A DNA stretch of 64,000 bases from Spirochaetia bacterium UBA5763 (GTDB lineage Bacteria > Spirochaetota > UBA4802 > UBA5550): positions 1 through 64,000 of the forward strand of contig DIEX01000030.1 in NCBI GenBank assembly GCA_002418835.1, in the 5' to 3' direction. Numbering within the stretch: the stretch's first letter is position 1; the number at the start of each line of letters is the position of its first letter. This document shows positions 24,709 through 34,011 of the stretch, piece by piece. The notes beneath the pieces are model-generated. The model searched no databases. It was not told the origin of the DNA and saw only the letters and a program-made list of their open reading frames with translations. Made by a program: the position numbers and the translations under genes.

Positions 24709-25377
24709 TTATTTCCACGCTCCATACCACTTTATGTAAAGCTGAATCATCTGCTCAATCTCGGATGACTGCGAAGAAGTAATATCCCGCGCGAGTTTTC
24801 TCAGTTCCCCCTTTTTGCTGTCAATTATCATACCTGACATCATAACAGCCATTGCATGGTGCTTAACCATCATTTCTATGAATGATTTATCAAAATCCGG
24901 GGAATTCTTAAGGGCATTCAAATCCATCTTCATATTCATCATCATTCCACCGCTGTTGTTCATCATGCCCATCTCCATCATCTGCCTGTGCTGGTTTTGC
25001 CCTTCCTTATTCTTCATCCCCTCTTTACCCATACCCATCTTCGGGACATCAGTTTTATACCAGTCTTTATACCATTTTGTCATGGCTGCAATTTCGGTAT
25101 TCTGGGCTTTTATTATCTCACCGGAGAGTTTCTTAATCTCGTCCCTTTTTGATTTTTCAAGGGCAAGTTTGGCCATGTCAACAGCATCCTGATGGTGAGG
25201 TATCATATGTTCAATAAACATTTTATCCTTATCCATCATTTTCACAGATTTTGCTTTCGGATCAGAGGATTCTTTGACATTGGCTGAAGTACCTGTACCG
25301 TGTTCTTCATGCTGCGATATAACACCCGCAGACATTAGAAAAATCATCAATCCGCTTATTATTATTTTTTTTATCAT
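24709..25377 (-). CDS. DUF305 family exported protein
   Basis: 222 aa from the ATG at 25377, chosen because GGAG lies 8 bases upstream; a TTG-started frame reaches 25395. An N-terminal signal peptide (KKIIISGLMIFLMSAGVIS) precedes two DUF305 halves, each with a His motif: FIEHMIPHHQDAVDMAKLAL and FIEMMVKHHAMAVMMSGMI. Between them is a Met-rich stretch (MMEMGMMNNSGGMMMNMKM). DUF305 proteins are ferritin-like helical bundles in the periplasm; His/Met richness suggests copper or other metal binding, which is an inference. Confidence 0.9.
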   Translation of the reverse strand: MIKKIIISGLMIFLMSAGVISQHEEHGTGTSANVKESSDPKAKSVKMMDKDKMFIEHMIPHHQDAVDMAKLALEKSKRDEIKKLSGEIIKAQNTEIAAMTKWYKDWYKTDVPKMGMGKEGMKNKEGQNQHRQMMEMGMMNNSGGMMMNMKMDLNALKNSPDFDKSFIEMMVKHHAMAVMMSGMIIDSKKGELRKLARDITSSQSSEIEQMIQLYIKWYGAWK

Positions 25378-25654
25378 AATCTTCTCCTTTTTCAATACTA
25401 TTGTTTAATATGTCTAATTTGACTTTAAAAGGTTATAATTTAAACATGTAAAGCTTCTGGAAATTATTAAAACAGTATTCATCTTTTTAGATAAATCAAA
25501 AGATTTATTTAATATTATTTTGCATTTTCCCTTATAAGTAATTATAATAAAGTATTGATTAAAAGCTGTTTCAAAAAATGTGTTTTCCCCATGCTGAATC
25601 AGACGAATTTTTTTTATTTTTGGCACAAGAGTTTAAGCCATAAGGGGGCATATT

Positions 25655-26020
25655 ATGGAGGATAGGATTCAACCGAGAGTAATATTTCATGTAAGTGCTT
25701 CTCTTGAATTCAACGGGAGTGATGTGAATGGCAATGTTGAAAATCTCAGCCTTAGCGGAATGCTGATAAATACAACAGACCCTGTACCTGAAAAAACAGA
25801 AGGGGAAGTTACAGTTTATCTCTCAGGTTCATCTTCGGAACTGAGTCTTAATATGAACTGCGAAGTTATCCGCAGAGAGAAGCACGGCGTTGCTGTCAAA
25901 TTCACTAAAATGGATATCGACTCTTATATTCACCTCCGCAATATTATCGCCTTCAACAAGATTGATGAATATAAAATTATTAAGGAATTTGAAGAAGCGC
26001 ATCCAGGTATACAGGTTTAA
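25655..26020 (+). CDS. PilZ domain protein
   Basis: 121 aa, a single PilZ domain. The c-di-GMP-binding RxxxR (RIQPR, residues 4-8) and the second motif N-x-S-x-x-G (NLSLSG, about 30-35) are both present, so c-di-GMP binding is likely. AAGGGGG precedes the ATG. It lies 11 bp before the acyl-CoA synthetase gene on the same strand; a functional connection is not obvious. Confidence 0.9.
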   Translation: MEDRIQPRVIFHVSASLEFNGSDVNGNVENLSLSGMLINTTDPVPEKTEGEVTVYLSGSSSELSLNMNCEVIRREKHGVAVKFTKMDIDSYIHLRNIIAFNKIDEYKIIKEFEEAHPGIQV

Positions 26021-26031
26021 ATAAACAGCAG

Positions 26032-28107
26032 ATGATTAGAGATGAAATTATTAATCCGCGCAGCATAGTCGTTGTCGGGGGATCAAATGATATGTCAAAA
26101 CCGGGGGGCACAGCCCTCCGTAATATTATTAATGGCGGGTACAGGGGAGAAATTTTCGTTATCAATCCAAGAGAAAAATCAGTGATGGGTTTGACATCCT
26201 GTCCCGATGCTGAATCTCTCCCGGATGTGGAATGCGCGATATTCGCCGTACCCTCAGTTTATGTACTACAAAATGCCGAGCCCCTTGCTCTGAAGAAAAA
26301 CACGAAAGGATTCATTGTTTATTCAGCAGGATTCAGTGAAACCGGTGCTGAAGGTAAAGCTCTTGAAGAGAGACTCACCGGCATTGTGACATCAGTGAAC
26401 GGCACACTCATAGGGCCGAACTGCACAGGTCTACTCTTTCCCGGCTTTGCAGCAGTCTTCGCAGGCCCCACTCCGGAGCTTGTACCGGAAGGTGCTGATT
26501 TTATTTCTGCATCAGGTGCTGTCGCTGTTTTCACTCTTGAGAGGGCTCTGCCTATGGGGATTCGTTTTGCAGGCGTAATAGCTGTGGGGAACTCAGCCCA
26601 ATGCGGTGTTGAGGAGATTGTGCAGCACTGGGATGAATCCTTCAGTGATTCATCATCAAGGGTAAAACTTCTCTATATAGAACAGATCAAAAAGCCTGAC
26701 ATGCTGATAAAGCACTGCCGCTCGCTCAGGGAGAAAGGGTGCAGGATTGCAGCCATTAAGGCTGGAGCCACTGAAGCGGGTTCACGTGCTGCCCTGTCAC
26801 ACACAGGAGCCCTGGCCGGGCCGGATATTGCTGTTGATGCTCTCTTCAGAAAGTGCGGGATAACAAGATGTTACGGCAGGGAGGAGTTTATATATACTGC
26901 CGGCGTTTTAATGCACGGGAAGGCTCCCGGTAAAAATTTTGCTGTAATTACCCACGCGGGCGGGCCAGGAGTTATGGCTGTTGATTCACTGTCACATAAC
27001 GGGATCAATGTGCCTGTGATTCAGAGCCCGGCATCAGTGAGGCTCAAACAGGAACTGTATAACGGATCTTCTGTTGCCAACCCTATTGATTTCATCGGAA
27101 CAGGAACCGCAGAACAGTTGGTTAAGATACTGGACTTTATTGATAATGATGCACCGGAAATCGACAGTTCCATGGTAATCTTCGGGACTCCGGGATTATT
27201 TGATGTAACTCATGTATATAATCTTCTTGATGAAAAAATGAAATCATTACAGAAACCTGTTTTCCCGGTATTACCCTCTACTATGCTCGCTTCTGATGCA
27301 GTGGAGCATTTTACAAAACTCGGAAGAGTTTTCTTCCCTGATGAAGTAATGCTGGCAAAATCGCTTGCTGCTGTATCAGACACCAATGCACCTTTCCCCG
27401 ATGCCGCGGCTTTAAATACGGAAATAAAAAAAGGAGACACAGCAAACATAAAAAAAATTATTGATGCCGCACCTGACGGATTTCTGAAGCAGGAGTGTAT
27501 AAGGAAGCTGCTCTACTCTGCGGGAATTCCTCACACAAGGGAACTCTCTGTCAGCAGCCCGGATGAAATTAAATTTGCTGCTGCTGCACTGGGATTCCCC
27601 CTTGCAATGAAAGTTTCAGGGCCGGTGCATAAAAGTGACGCAGGGGGCGTGAAACTTAATATATCATCAGCGGATGAAGCATTAAAAGCTTATAGTTCAC
27701 TGATGAAGATCAGCGGAGCATCCGGTGTTGTAATACAGGAGATGATTCAGGGAACAGAACTTTTCATCGGAGGAAAACGCGAGCCGGGGTACGGCCATAT
27801 TATTCTCTGCGGACTCGGCGGGATATTTGTTGAAACTCTGAAAGATGTTTCTGCGGGGATTGTTCCTGTGGGGATAAATGAAGCTCTTGATATGATAAGG
27901 CGCCTCAGGGGGTATGAGATTATGAAAGGAGCCAGGGGTAAAGCCGGGGTCAGCGAAGAAAAATTCGCGGAGATAATAATACAGGTATCATCACTCCTTG
28001 AGGAAGCTCCGGAGATAAAAGAGATTGATCTGAATCCTCTCATTGGAAACGGAGAGATAATTCAGTCTGTTGACTGCAGGGTTTTTATTGATAAAACCTT
28101 AAATTAA
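26032..28107 (+). CDS. Acyl-CoA synthetase, ADP/NDP-forming (fused subunits)
   Basis: 691 aa. Order: CoA-binding Rossmann domain (SIVVVGGSNDMSKPGGTAL, about 10-100), succinyl-CoA-ligase-like domain with the phosphohistidine loop SHTGALAG (near 255-262), a flexible linker (about 440-480), and an ATP-grasp domain (IRKLLYSAGIPHTREL onward) with GPVHKSDAGGVKL and EIDLNPLI. This is the fused alpha-beta form that makes ATP (or GTP) from ADP, phosphate and acetyl-CoA or another acyl-CoA, a route common in anaerobes fermenting sugars or amino acids. Substrate cannot be read from the sequence. The ATG at 26032 has only a weak ribosome site. Confidence 0.92.
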   Translation: MIRDEIINPRSIVVVGGSNDMSKPGGTALRNIINGGYRGEIFVINPREKSVMGLTSCPDAESLPDVECAIFAVPSVYVLQNAEPLALKKNTKGFIVYSAGFSETGAEGKALEERLTGIVTSVNGTLIGPNCTGLLFPGFAAVFAGPTPELVPEGADFISASGAVAVFTLERALPMGIRFAGVIAVGNSAQCGVEEIVQHWDESFSDSSSRVKLLYIEQIKKPDMLIKHCRSLREKGCRIAAIKAGATEAGSRAALSHTGALAGPDIAVDALFRKCGITRCYGREEFIYTAGVLMHGKAPGKNFAVITHAGGPGVMAVDSLSHNGINVPVIQSPASVRLKQELYNGSSVANPIDFIGTGTAEQLVKILDFIDNDAPEIDSSMVIFGTPGLFDVTHVYNLLDEKMKSLQKPVFPVLPSTMLASDAVEHFTKLGRVFFPDEVMLAKSLAAVSDTNAPFPDAAALNTEIKKGDTANIKKIIDAAPDGFLKQECIRKLLYSAGIPHTRELSVSSPDEIKFAAAALGFPLAMKVSGPVHKSDAGGVKLNISSADEALKAYSSLMKISGASGVVIQEMIQGTELFIGGKREPGYGHIILCGLGGIFVETLKDVSAGIVPVGINEALDMIRRLRGYEIMKGARGKAGVSEEKFAEIIIQVSSLLEEAPEIKEIDLNPLIGNGEIIQSVDCRVFIDKTLN

Positions 28108-28117
28108 ATCCCTTTCA

Positions 28118-29890
28118 TTATACTTTAAAAAAACCGACCTTGACTTTAAGTGTATCAGCCATAAGGGCTACCTGCTGACCTGTTTCAGCCATCTGTTCAG
28201 CGCCGGCTGCACTTGACTGTATAAGATCACTGATTGTAGAGATAATTGAAACGACTTCATCCATTGCTGTTTTCTGCTGACCTGTCCGTTCCTTTATCCC
28301 CTCTGACATCTCCATCATCTCAATGGCCGTAACATTGACTGTTTCATTTGCTTTTACCTGTTTTTCTGTTGCTGTAACAAGGCTGTTAATGATACCGTCA
28401 ATTGATTCCACTCCATCAATTATACCGTTTATCTTGCTGTTGGCAGCTTCAAGTCTATGCATGCTGCGGTTTATCTCTTCAAAGTTCTTCTTTATCAGGG
28501 TGTTAATATCTTTTATGCTCCCTGCAGTCTGGTCAGCGAGCTTTGATATCTCATCAGCAACTACCGCGAACCCCCTCCCTGCTTCACCAGCCCTTGCTGA
28601 CTCAATGGCCGCATTGAGAGACAGGAGGTTTATCCTGTCTGAAATTTCATTGATAATCATAATAATTTTATCCATTTCACCTGAACTGCTGCGGATAAGC
28701 TGCATGCTTTCATTCAGTTCAGATAAAGATTTCATACCTTCATCACTGTTATGCGCCATTGATGCCGTAATATCATGAGACCGGTTTATTTTCAGGCTTA
28801 ACTCTTTTATTTCAAGTGTCAGTTCATTTATCTTTTCCTTAAGAGATGATAAGCTTACCGACTGCCTGACAGCAAGTTCTGCTATAAACTCAACCTCATG
28901 CGATACCTCCTCAGTACTTGCTGAGACCTCCTCCGCCGAAGACGCCTGGCTCTGGCTGTTTTCTGAAAAGCTTACAGTAGAAGAGGAAACTTCCGCAGAG
29001 ACATTAGCGAGATCATCAGCTATCAGTATAACATCCGCTATTACATCCCTGATCTTACCGGTGAAAGTATTAAATGATCCGGCCAGTTCCGCCAGTTCAT
29101 CTTCAGATTTCAGTATGATTCTCCGGGACAGATCACCATCTCCCCCGGACAACTCCTTAAACGCAGAAACAAGATCATTGAGCGGAACAGTCACATGTTT
29201 CCTCGCATAATATCTTGATACAAAAAAAGAAATAAAGGCCACCAGAAGAAAAACTATAACAGAGACCATAAGGCTTTTACGGATCTCCCTGCTGTAGTAT
29301 GCCTCCTCCCTCTTTACGGTATCTTCAATCTGATCAATATAATTTCCTGTACCTATTACCCATCCAAAAGGCTCAAAACTCAACGAGTAACCGCGTTTCG
29401 GATATGGTACATCGCCATTCCCCTTAGTGAAATAGAAGTCGGTAAAGTCACCTCCGGGCTTACGCCCGTTTTCAATGATCTCCTTAATCAGGAGTTTACC
29501 TTTAATATCCTTTGAATTAATCCTGTTTTTACCTTCAATCTCAGGTTTGTACGCATGCATGACATTTGTTCCATCATAGGTATCAATCCAGAAATATCCA
29601 TCCGAGCCGTACCTTATATACCGGACAATCTCCTTCCCCTGGTACTCAGCTTCCTCAATTGTTATCTTACCCGTTTTGTGAAGTCTGTAAACTCCATCAA
29701 GCATTGTTACAACATTCTCAACCTGGTGCTTTATGTCCTGGTCGTATCTGTTCAGGAGCACACTCCGGAATTCGGCAACACTCTCACGCTTTAAAACAAG
29801 GGAACTCCATACATGATAGATCTGAAACAGAAGGAGAGACACAAGACAGCTTGCAGCTGTAACGATAATAATTTTTTTTTCTATTTTCAT
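28118..29890 (-). CDS. Methyl-accepting chemotaxis protein with Cache sensor
   Basis: 590 aa. TM1 (about 6-28), a periplasmic single-Cache domain with the YFWIDTYDGTNVMHAYKPE and EPFGWVIGTGNYID signatures (about 35-190), TM2 (about 205-225), HAMP (about 228-280) and a cytoplasmic signalling domain whose tip reads EISDRINLLSLNAAIESARAGE. sCache_2 domains typically bind small organic acids. It ends GFFKV with no CheR-docking pentapeptide. Convergent with the acyl-CoA synthetase gene (10 bp apart). Signals presumably to the CheA encoded at 35667. Confidence 0.95.
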   Translation of the reverse strand: MKIEKKIIIVTAASCLVSLLLFQIYHVWSSLVLKRESVAEFRSVLLNRYDQDIKHQVENVVTMLDGVYRLHKTGKITIEEAEYQGKEIVRYIRYGSDGYFWIDTYDGTNVMHAYKPEIEGKNRINSKDIKGKLLIKEIIENGRKPGGDFTDFYFTKGNGDVPYPKRGYSLSFEPFGWVIGTGNYIDQIEDTVKREEAYYSREIRKSLMVSVIVFLLVAFISFFVSRYYARKHVTVPLNDLVSAFKELSGGDGDLSRRIILKSEDELAELAGSFNTFTGKIRDVIADVILIADDLANVSAEVSSSTVSFSENSQSQASSAEEVSASTEEVSHEVEFIAELAVRQSVSLSSLKEKINELTLEIKELSLKINRSHDITASMAHNSDEGMKSLSELNESMQLIRSSSGEMDKIIMIINEISDRINLLSLNAAIESARAGEAGRGFAVVADEISKLADQTAGSIKDINTLIKKNFEEINRSMHRLEAANSKINGIIDGVESIDGIINSLVTATEKQVKANETVNVTAIEMMEMSEGIKERTGQQKTAMDEVVSIISTISDLIQSSAAGAEQMAETGQQVALMADTLKVKVGFFKV

Positions 29891-30147
29891 ACGCTTCCTC
29901 TATGCCCGGGGATGATTCTATTTGATCATTATTTATTCTTTATCCAGAGACGCCCCGGCTGCCCTGAATAATGCGCATGAATATTCAGAGCAAATCCTCA
30001 TCGTACAAAAACGATTCTACTCTGCCACCCTGCAATAGACATGCTATTATTAATGATGTGTTTTTTTAAATAAAGGTAGTGTAAAGAAAATATCAAATTG
30101 CTGATATTATAACTATAAAATTTAACAGGAATGACATATACATTGTA

Positions 30148-30762
30148 TTACAGTTTTTTATTTTTTTCTTTTACCAAAGCATCACGCTTTTTTTTTGTTT
30201 TAGGCTTCATCACCGAATACCCGAATGTTCCCAGCTCCTTTGTGAGTCCGTAATATGACCCGTGACTGTAACATATAGGCTTCGCACTCTCAAGCCTGAA
30301 CTTACCTGATTCATCTATATACTGCTCATCAACATTAACAGCTACTACCTCTGCGAGGAACATATCGTGTGAACCAAGTTCAATTATCTGTGTGACACGG
30401 CATTCAATGTTTACAGGGGATTCATTTATCAATGGTGCTTTGACAACAGATCCAGGCTGCGGAGTAAGACCAAGGTAAGTGAACTTATCCACATCTCTGC
30501 CGGAACGGACACCGCAGAAATCTGTTGCAAAGGCAAGTTTCTCTGTTGTGAGATTGATGACAAACTCACCTGTATCTTTAACTATATTGTATGAATGCCT
30601 CTCCTTCCTGATGGAAATATATGTCATAGCCGGAGCTGTGCACACAGTGCCTGTCCATGCCACTGTAAGTATATTATATGAAGAGGTTTCGCTTCCGCAG
30701 CTGACCATAACAGCAGGGAGAGGATAAATCATTGTACCGGGTTTCCACTGGATTTTAGACAT
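30148..30762 (-). CDS. Flavin reductase family protein (second copy)
   Basis: 204 aa. The FMN-binding split-barrel pattern is clear: PLPAVMVSCG, SYNILTVAWTGTVC, MTYISIRKERHSYNIVKDTGEFVINL, then FCGVRSGRDVDKF, ECRVTQIIELGSHDMFLAEV. The basic tail (KPKTKKKRDALVKEKNKKL) is unusual and may be disordered. Such proteins reduce flavin or act as flavoredoxin-like electron carriers in anaerobes. Monocistronic; a TGTCAT-type repeat lies upstream. Confidence 0.9.
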   Translation of the reverse strand: MSKIQWKPGTMIYPLPAVMVSCGSETSSYNILTVAWTGTVCTAPAMTYISIRKERHSYNIVKDTGEFVINLTTEKLAFATDFCGVRSGRDVDKFTYLGLTPQPGSVVKAPLINESPVNIECRVTQIIELGSHDMFLAEVVAVNVDEQYIDESGKFRLESAKPICYSHGSYYGLTKELGTFGYSVMKPKTKKKRDALVKEKNKKL

Positions 30763-30803
30763 ACATTTACTCCATTGATTTACAGATAGAAAGAATATTA
30801 CTC

Positions 30804-30954
30804 TGTCATACCCGCGTAGGCGGGTATCCAGAACTTTAAGAATGATTAAAATTAGAAGCTTGTTTTAAAGAAAGGATTTTTTTCATGTTGCTGAAATATT
30901 TAAGTTCTCAATTGTTCCCTTACTAATAGATTCCCGCCTACGCGGGAATGACGG
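30804..30954. repeat. TGTCAT-type inverted-repeat element (copy D)
   Basis: TGTCATACCCGCGTAGGCGG with the following GTATCC (30804-30829) is a near-perfect inverted copy of 30929-30954 (GATTCCCGCCTACGCGGGAA with TGACGG). Each arm is itself a hairpin (CCCGCGTAGGCGGG type). The two arms enclose about 100 bp of AT-rich DNA and fill the gap between the flavin reductase start and the cheB stop. Confidence 0.8.
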
Positions 30955-30963
30955 CGGATTGAT

Positions 30964-32037
30964 TCAGAACTTCGACGCAGTATACACTGCCCTTGCTATC
31001 TGCGAAAGCGGCAGCACCTTGTCAACAGCATTAAGTTTTATCGCCTCCTTAGGCATACCGAAAACAACACAGGACTCCTCATCCTGGGCGATATTGTAGG
31101 CACCGGCTTCCTTCATCTCCCGCATCCCCTTTGAACCGTCATCACCCATTCCGGTCATGATTACACCGATTGCGTTTTTACCGGCGAAGTGTGCAGTTGA
31201 TCTAAAGAGTACATCAACCGACGGCCTGTGCCTTGTTACAAGGGGGCCATCTTTTACTTCTACATAATACTGCGCGCCGCTCCTTTTGAGCAGCGTATGC
31301 ATGTTGCCCGGAGCAATGAGCGCCTGTCCGCGAAGGACACTGTCGCCGTTTTTGGCCTCCTTTACACTTATACTGCACAGTGAATCAAGCCGTTCAGCAA
31401 AGGCTCTGGTAAAATTTTCTGGCATGTGCTGTACAATAATAACACCGGCAGTATCAAGAGGGAGATCAATGAGAAATTCACGCAGAGCTTCGGTTCCTCC
31501 GGTTGATGCTCCAACCACCACTACCTTATCGGTAGTCTCTGTAAGCACACTTTTTTTTACTTTAGGCATGATTACATCAGCGGTATATTTCGGTGTCGCC
31601 TCAATTGCCATAGCGGGATTCACTTTCTTTAACCTGGCTGATGAAGCCGCCCTTATTGTATCTGTAATTCTTATGCGGGACTCTTCAAGAAACTGTCTGG
31701 TACCCATCTTGGGCTTCGTTATAATATCAACAGCTCCGCTTGAAAGGGCTTTAACTGCGGAGTCTGAACCGTCATCAGCAAGACTTGAACATATTATAAC
31801 AGGTATAGGGTGCTGAGCCATGATCTTCTGGAGAAATGTAAGCCCGTCCATACGGGGCATCTCTATATCAAGAATAATTACATCAGGGATTTTCTCCGCG
31901 ATCTTTTCCGCTGCGCAGTACGGGTCAGAAGCTGTTGCTATAACTTCAATGTCCTTTTCATTAGAAAGCAGCCCGCTTATTGTCTGTCGCACAACAGCGG
32001 AATCATCTACTATGAGTACCCCGATTTTCTTTTCCAT
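30964..32037 (-). CDS. cheB: Chemotaxis protein-glutamate methylesterase CheB
   Basis: 357 aa from ATG 32037, which has GGAGG 8 bases upstream; a GTG at 32043 is too close to that site. The receiver domain carries phospho-acceptor Asp57 in VIILDIEMPRMDG and the acidic pair near the start (VDD). The methylesterase domain has VVGASTGGTEAL (nucleophile Ser), VQHMPENFTRAFAERLD (His) and MTGMGDDGS (Asp). CheB removes methyl groups from, and deamidates, chemoreceptors after phosphorylation by CheA. Last gene of the operon, overlapping cheD by 35 bp. Confidence 0.97.
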   Translation of the reverse strand: MEKKIGVLIVDDSAVVRQTISGLLSNEKDIEVIATASDPYCAAEKIAEKIPDVIILDIEMPRMDGLTFLQKIMAQHPIPVIICSSLADDGSDSAVKALSSGAVDIITKPKMGTRQFLEESRIRITDTIRAASSARLKKVNPAMAIEATPKYTADVIMPKVKKSVLTETTDKVVVVGASTGGTEALREFLIDLPLDTAGVIIVQHMPENFTRAFAERLDSLCSISVKEAKNGDSVLRGQALIAPGNMHTLLKRSGAQYYVEVKDGPLVTRHRPSVDVLFRSTAHFAGKNAIGVIMTGMGDDGSKGMREMKEAGAYNIAQDEESCVVFGMPKEAIKLNAVDKVLPLSQIARAVYTASKF

Positions 32038-32569
32038 CGGCACAACCTCCGGTTACCGGATTATCACATTTAATATACTCAAGGAAGGTCTTACCGCTTC
32101 CCGGGTGAAAAATAATTTTTCTTGCCTTTGTGCCGCCGGTGTCCTCGGCAGAAATTTTCAGTTTCTCTTTTTCAATAATACTTTTTATCATTTCAATATT
32201 CTTTTTCCCTACGGATGCGGATGTACCAGAAGTGAGTGACTGAAGAACATCCCCTCCTCCGAAAAGCATTAGCCGCGTCCGGGTAATATCAATGCCAAGA
32301 TCAGACATCCTGTTTTTAATATAATAGAATGAATAATCAACATAATCCGGGTCCGGTGAGACCGGAGGTGAATTTTTTATCACCCGGTTTTTTTCAATAT
32401 ACTCGGGGAGCAGTGCATGAAAAATTCCTCCGATCCTCCGCTCCGGAGAATACACAGTGAGAGATACACATGACCCCAGCACTGTTACAATGGGATTTTC
32501 ATCCGCGGTTACAATAATCTGTCCTGGATGAAGGAAATAATGTTTTTTCAGTCCCAACGATAAGCTCAT
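32003..32569 (-). CDS. cheD: Chemoreceptor glutamine deamidase CheD
   Basis: 188 aa. The catalytic Cys34 in VLGSCVSLTVYS and His51 in GIFHALLP are present, with the LFGGGDVL segment of the family. CheD deamidates receptor glutamines and in many bacteria binds CheC; no cheC is visible here. The C-terminal 25 residues (CDNPVTGGCADGKENRGTH) run past the usual end and are read through the cheB start region, so they may be accidental. 2 bp after cheR. Confidence 0.93.
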   Translation of the reverse strand: MSLSLGLKKHYFLHPGQIIVTADENPIVTVLGSCVSLTVYSPERRIGGIFHALLPEYIEKNRVIKNSPPVSPDPDYVDYSFYYIKNRMSDLGIDITRTRLMLFGGGDVLQSLTSGTSASVGKKNIEMIKSIIEKEKLKISAEDTGGTKARKIIFHPGSGKTFLEYIKCDNPVTGGCADGKENRGTHSR

Positions 32570-32571
32570 GT

Positions 32572-33423
32572 TCAGATCCTTCTGTACACTGTAGGTTCAA
32601 CGCACCTTAAAGGGAGGTCATACCCTGCCATTGTTTCTGAATGCCCGATAAACAGATATCCGTTTTTCGAAAGATTTGACGCAAGCTTTCTGATAATGTC
32701 TTGCTGGTTCTCCCTGTCAAAATAGATCAGAGCGTTTCTGCAGAATATAATATCAAATTTTTCACGGAAAGGGTATGATTTATCCATAAGGTTCATCGGG
32801 ATAAATTCAGCATTGGCGCGGAGTTCCGGTACAATTCTCACCAGTTCCCTCTTTTCGTTTTTTCCTCTCATAAAATATTTTTTCATATATTCATCCGGAA
32901 GCTTGCCGACCCTCCCTTCTCCGTAAACTCCACGGGCGGCAGAGGCGAGCACCTTGGTTGAAATATCTGTGCCTGTTATGCGGTAAAGGAATGACCTGTA
33001 ATTTTTTCTGCGCCTGAACTCCTCTATTGTTATTGCAAGGGTATATGCCTCCTCGCCGGTTGAACAGGCCGCGCTGAGCACACGGAGAGCCCGCTTTGTG
33101 CCCGCTCCCCCTGACTCGCTGAGTTCGGGGAGAGCCCTGGAGTACAAAAAATCAAAATGCTGCGATTCTCTGAAAAAACTTGTTTCGTGGGTTGATACAA
33201 GATCTGCAAAGATAAGGAATTCATCAGCACCTTTTGCTGACCTTATAAAACTGTAGTATTCAGCATAGCTTTTACATCCCAGAAGGTTCAACCGCTTTGA
33301 GAGCCTGCTGGTTAGAAGAATTTTTTTTACAGCGGGCATTTTTATTCCGAACTCGCTCTCGATGAAGGAGCTTATTTCAATCCTTTCCCGCTCGGTCATC
33401 TTTATATTTTCCAGCGCGTCCAT
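32572..33423 (-). CDS. cheR: Chemotaxis protein methyltransferase CheR
   Basis: 283 aa. An N-terminal helical domain is followed by the SAM-binding domain: THETSFFRESQHFDFL, VLSAACSTGEEAYTLAI (SAM loop), RITGTDISTKVLASAARGVY and FDIIFCRNALIYFDRENQ. This order is diagnostic for CheR, which methylates receptor glutamates. Adjacent to cheD and cheW in the same operon. Confidence 0.97.
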   Translation of the reverse strand: MDALENIKMTERERIEISSFIESEFGIKMPAVKKILLTSRLSKRLNLLGCKSYAEYYSFIRSAKGADEFLIFADLVSTHETSFFRESQHFDFLYSRALPELSESGGAGTKRALRVLSAACSTGEEAYTLAITIEEFRRRKNYRSFLYRITGTDISTKVLASAARGVYGEGRVGKLPDEYMKKYFMRGKNEKRELVRIVPELRANAEFIPMNLMDKSYPFREKFDIIFCRNALIYFDRENQQDIIRKLASNLSKNGYLFIGHSETMAGYDLPLRCVEPTVYRRI

Positions 33424-33453
33424 ATACCCGCCTCTCTTTTATTATAAATTATG

Positions 33454-33999
33454 CTATCCCGCAGCTGCAGCGCTCTCCTGCATAGACTCCCCCTGAAGCA
33501 GTTCACCTGCCCCCGCCTCAAAATGTTCCCTGGCTATTGAAAGTTCATCCTCGGAAAAAACCCTGTCAACATTAAGGATTACCACAAAATCATCACTCTG
33601 TTTGCCTATGCCATTAATAAGATCCGCGCTGAGCCTCATCCCCACCTTGGGCGGCGGTTCAATCTGGTCCTTCTCAAACCTGAGTACCCCCTTAACAGCA
33701 TCAACCAGTGCACCCACAACAGCCATTCCATCCTCGTAATTTGCTTCAACAATAATAATGGCACTGTCATCTGTGATGACTGATTCGCTCATGCCGAATT
33801 TCTGTCTGAAGTCCATTACAGTAACAACGCTCCCCCGCAGATTGAGCACGCCTGCGATATAAGCCGGTGTGCAGGGTATGGGAGTGATCTTTGTGTATGA
33901 AAGGACCTCCCTTGTCTTAAGCACATCGAACGCAAAATACTTCCCATCAAGCATGAATGAGAGGTACTGGGCGCTTTCACGTGTTTCATCTCCTGTCAT
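33454..33999 (-). CDS. cheW: Chemotaxis coupling protein CheW
   Basis: 181 aa, single CheW domain (YLSFMLDGKYFAFDVLKTRE, then IPCTPAYIAGVLNLRGSVV and MDFRQKFGM). It bridges CheA and receptors in signalling arrays. A C-terminal Ala/Gly/Glu-rich tail of about 30 residues is longer than usual. Lies 12 bp after the receptor gene. Confidence 0.96.
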   Translation of the reverse strand: MTGDETRESAQYLSFMLDGKYFAFDVLKTREVLSYTKITPIPCTPAYIAGVLNLRGSVVTVMDFRQKFGMSESVITDDSAIIIVEANYEDGMAVVGALVDAVKGVLRFEKDQIEPPPKVGMRLSADLINGIGKQSDDFVVILNVDRVFSEDELSIAREHFEAGAGELLQGESMQESAAAAG

Positions 34000-34011
34000 A
34001 TAATCACCCCT

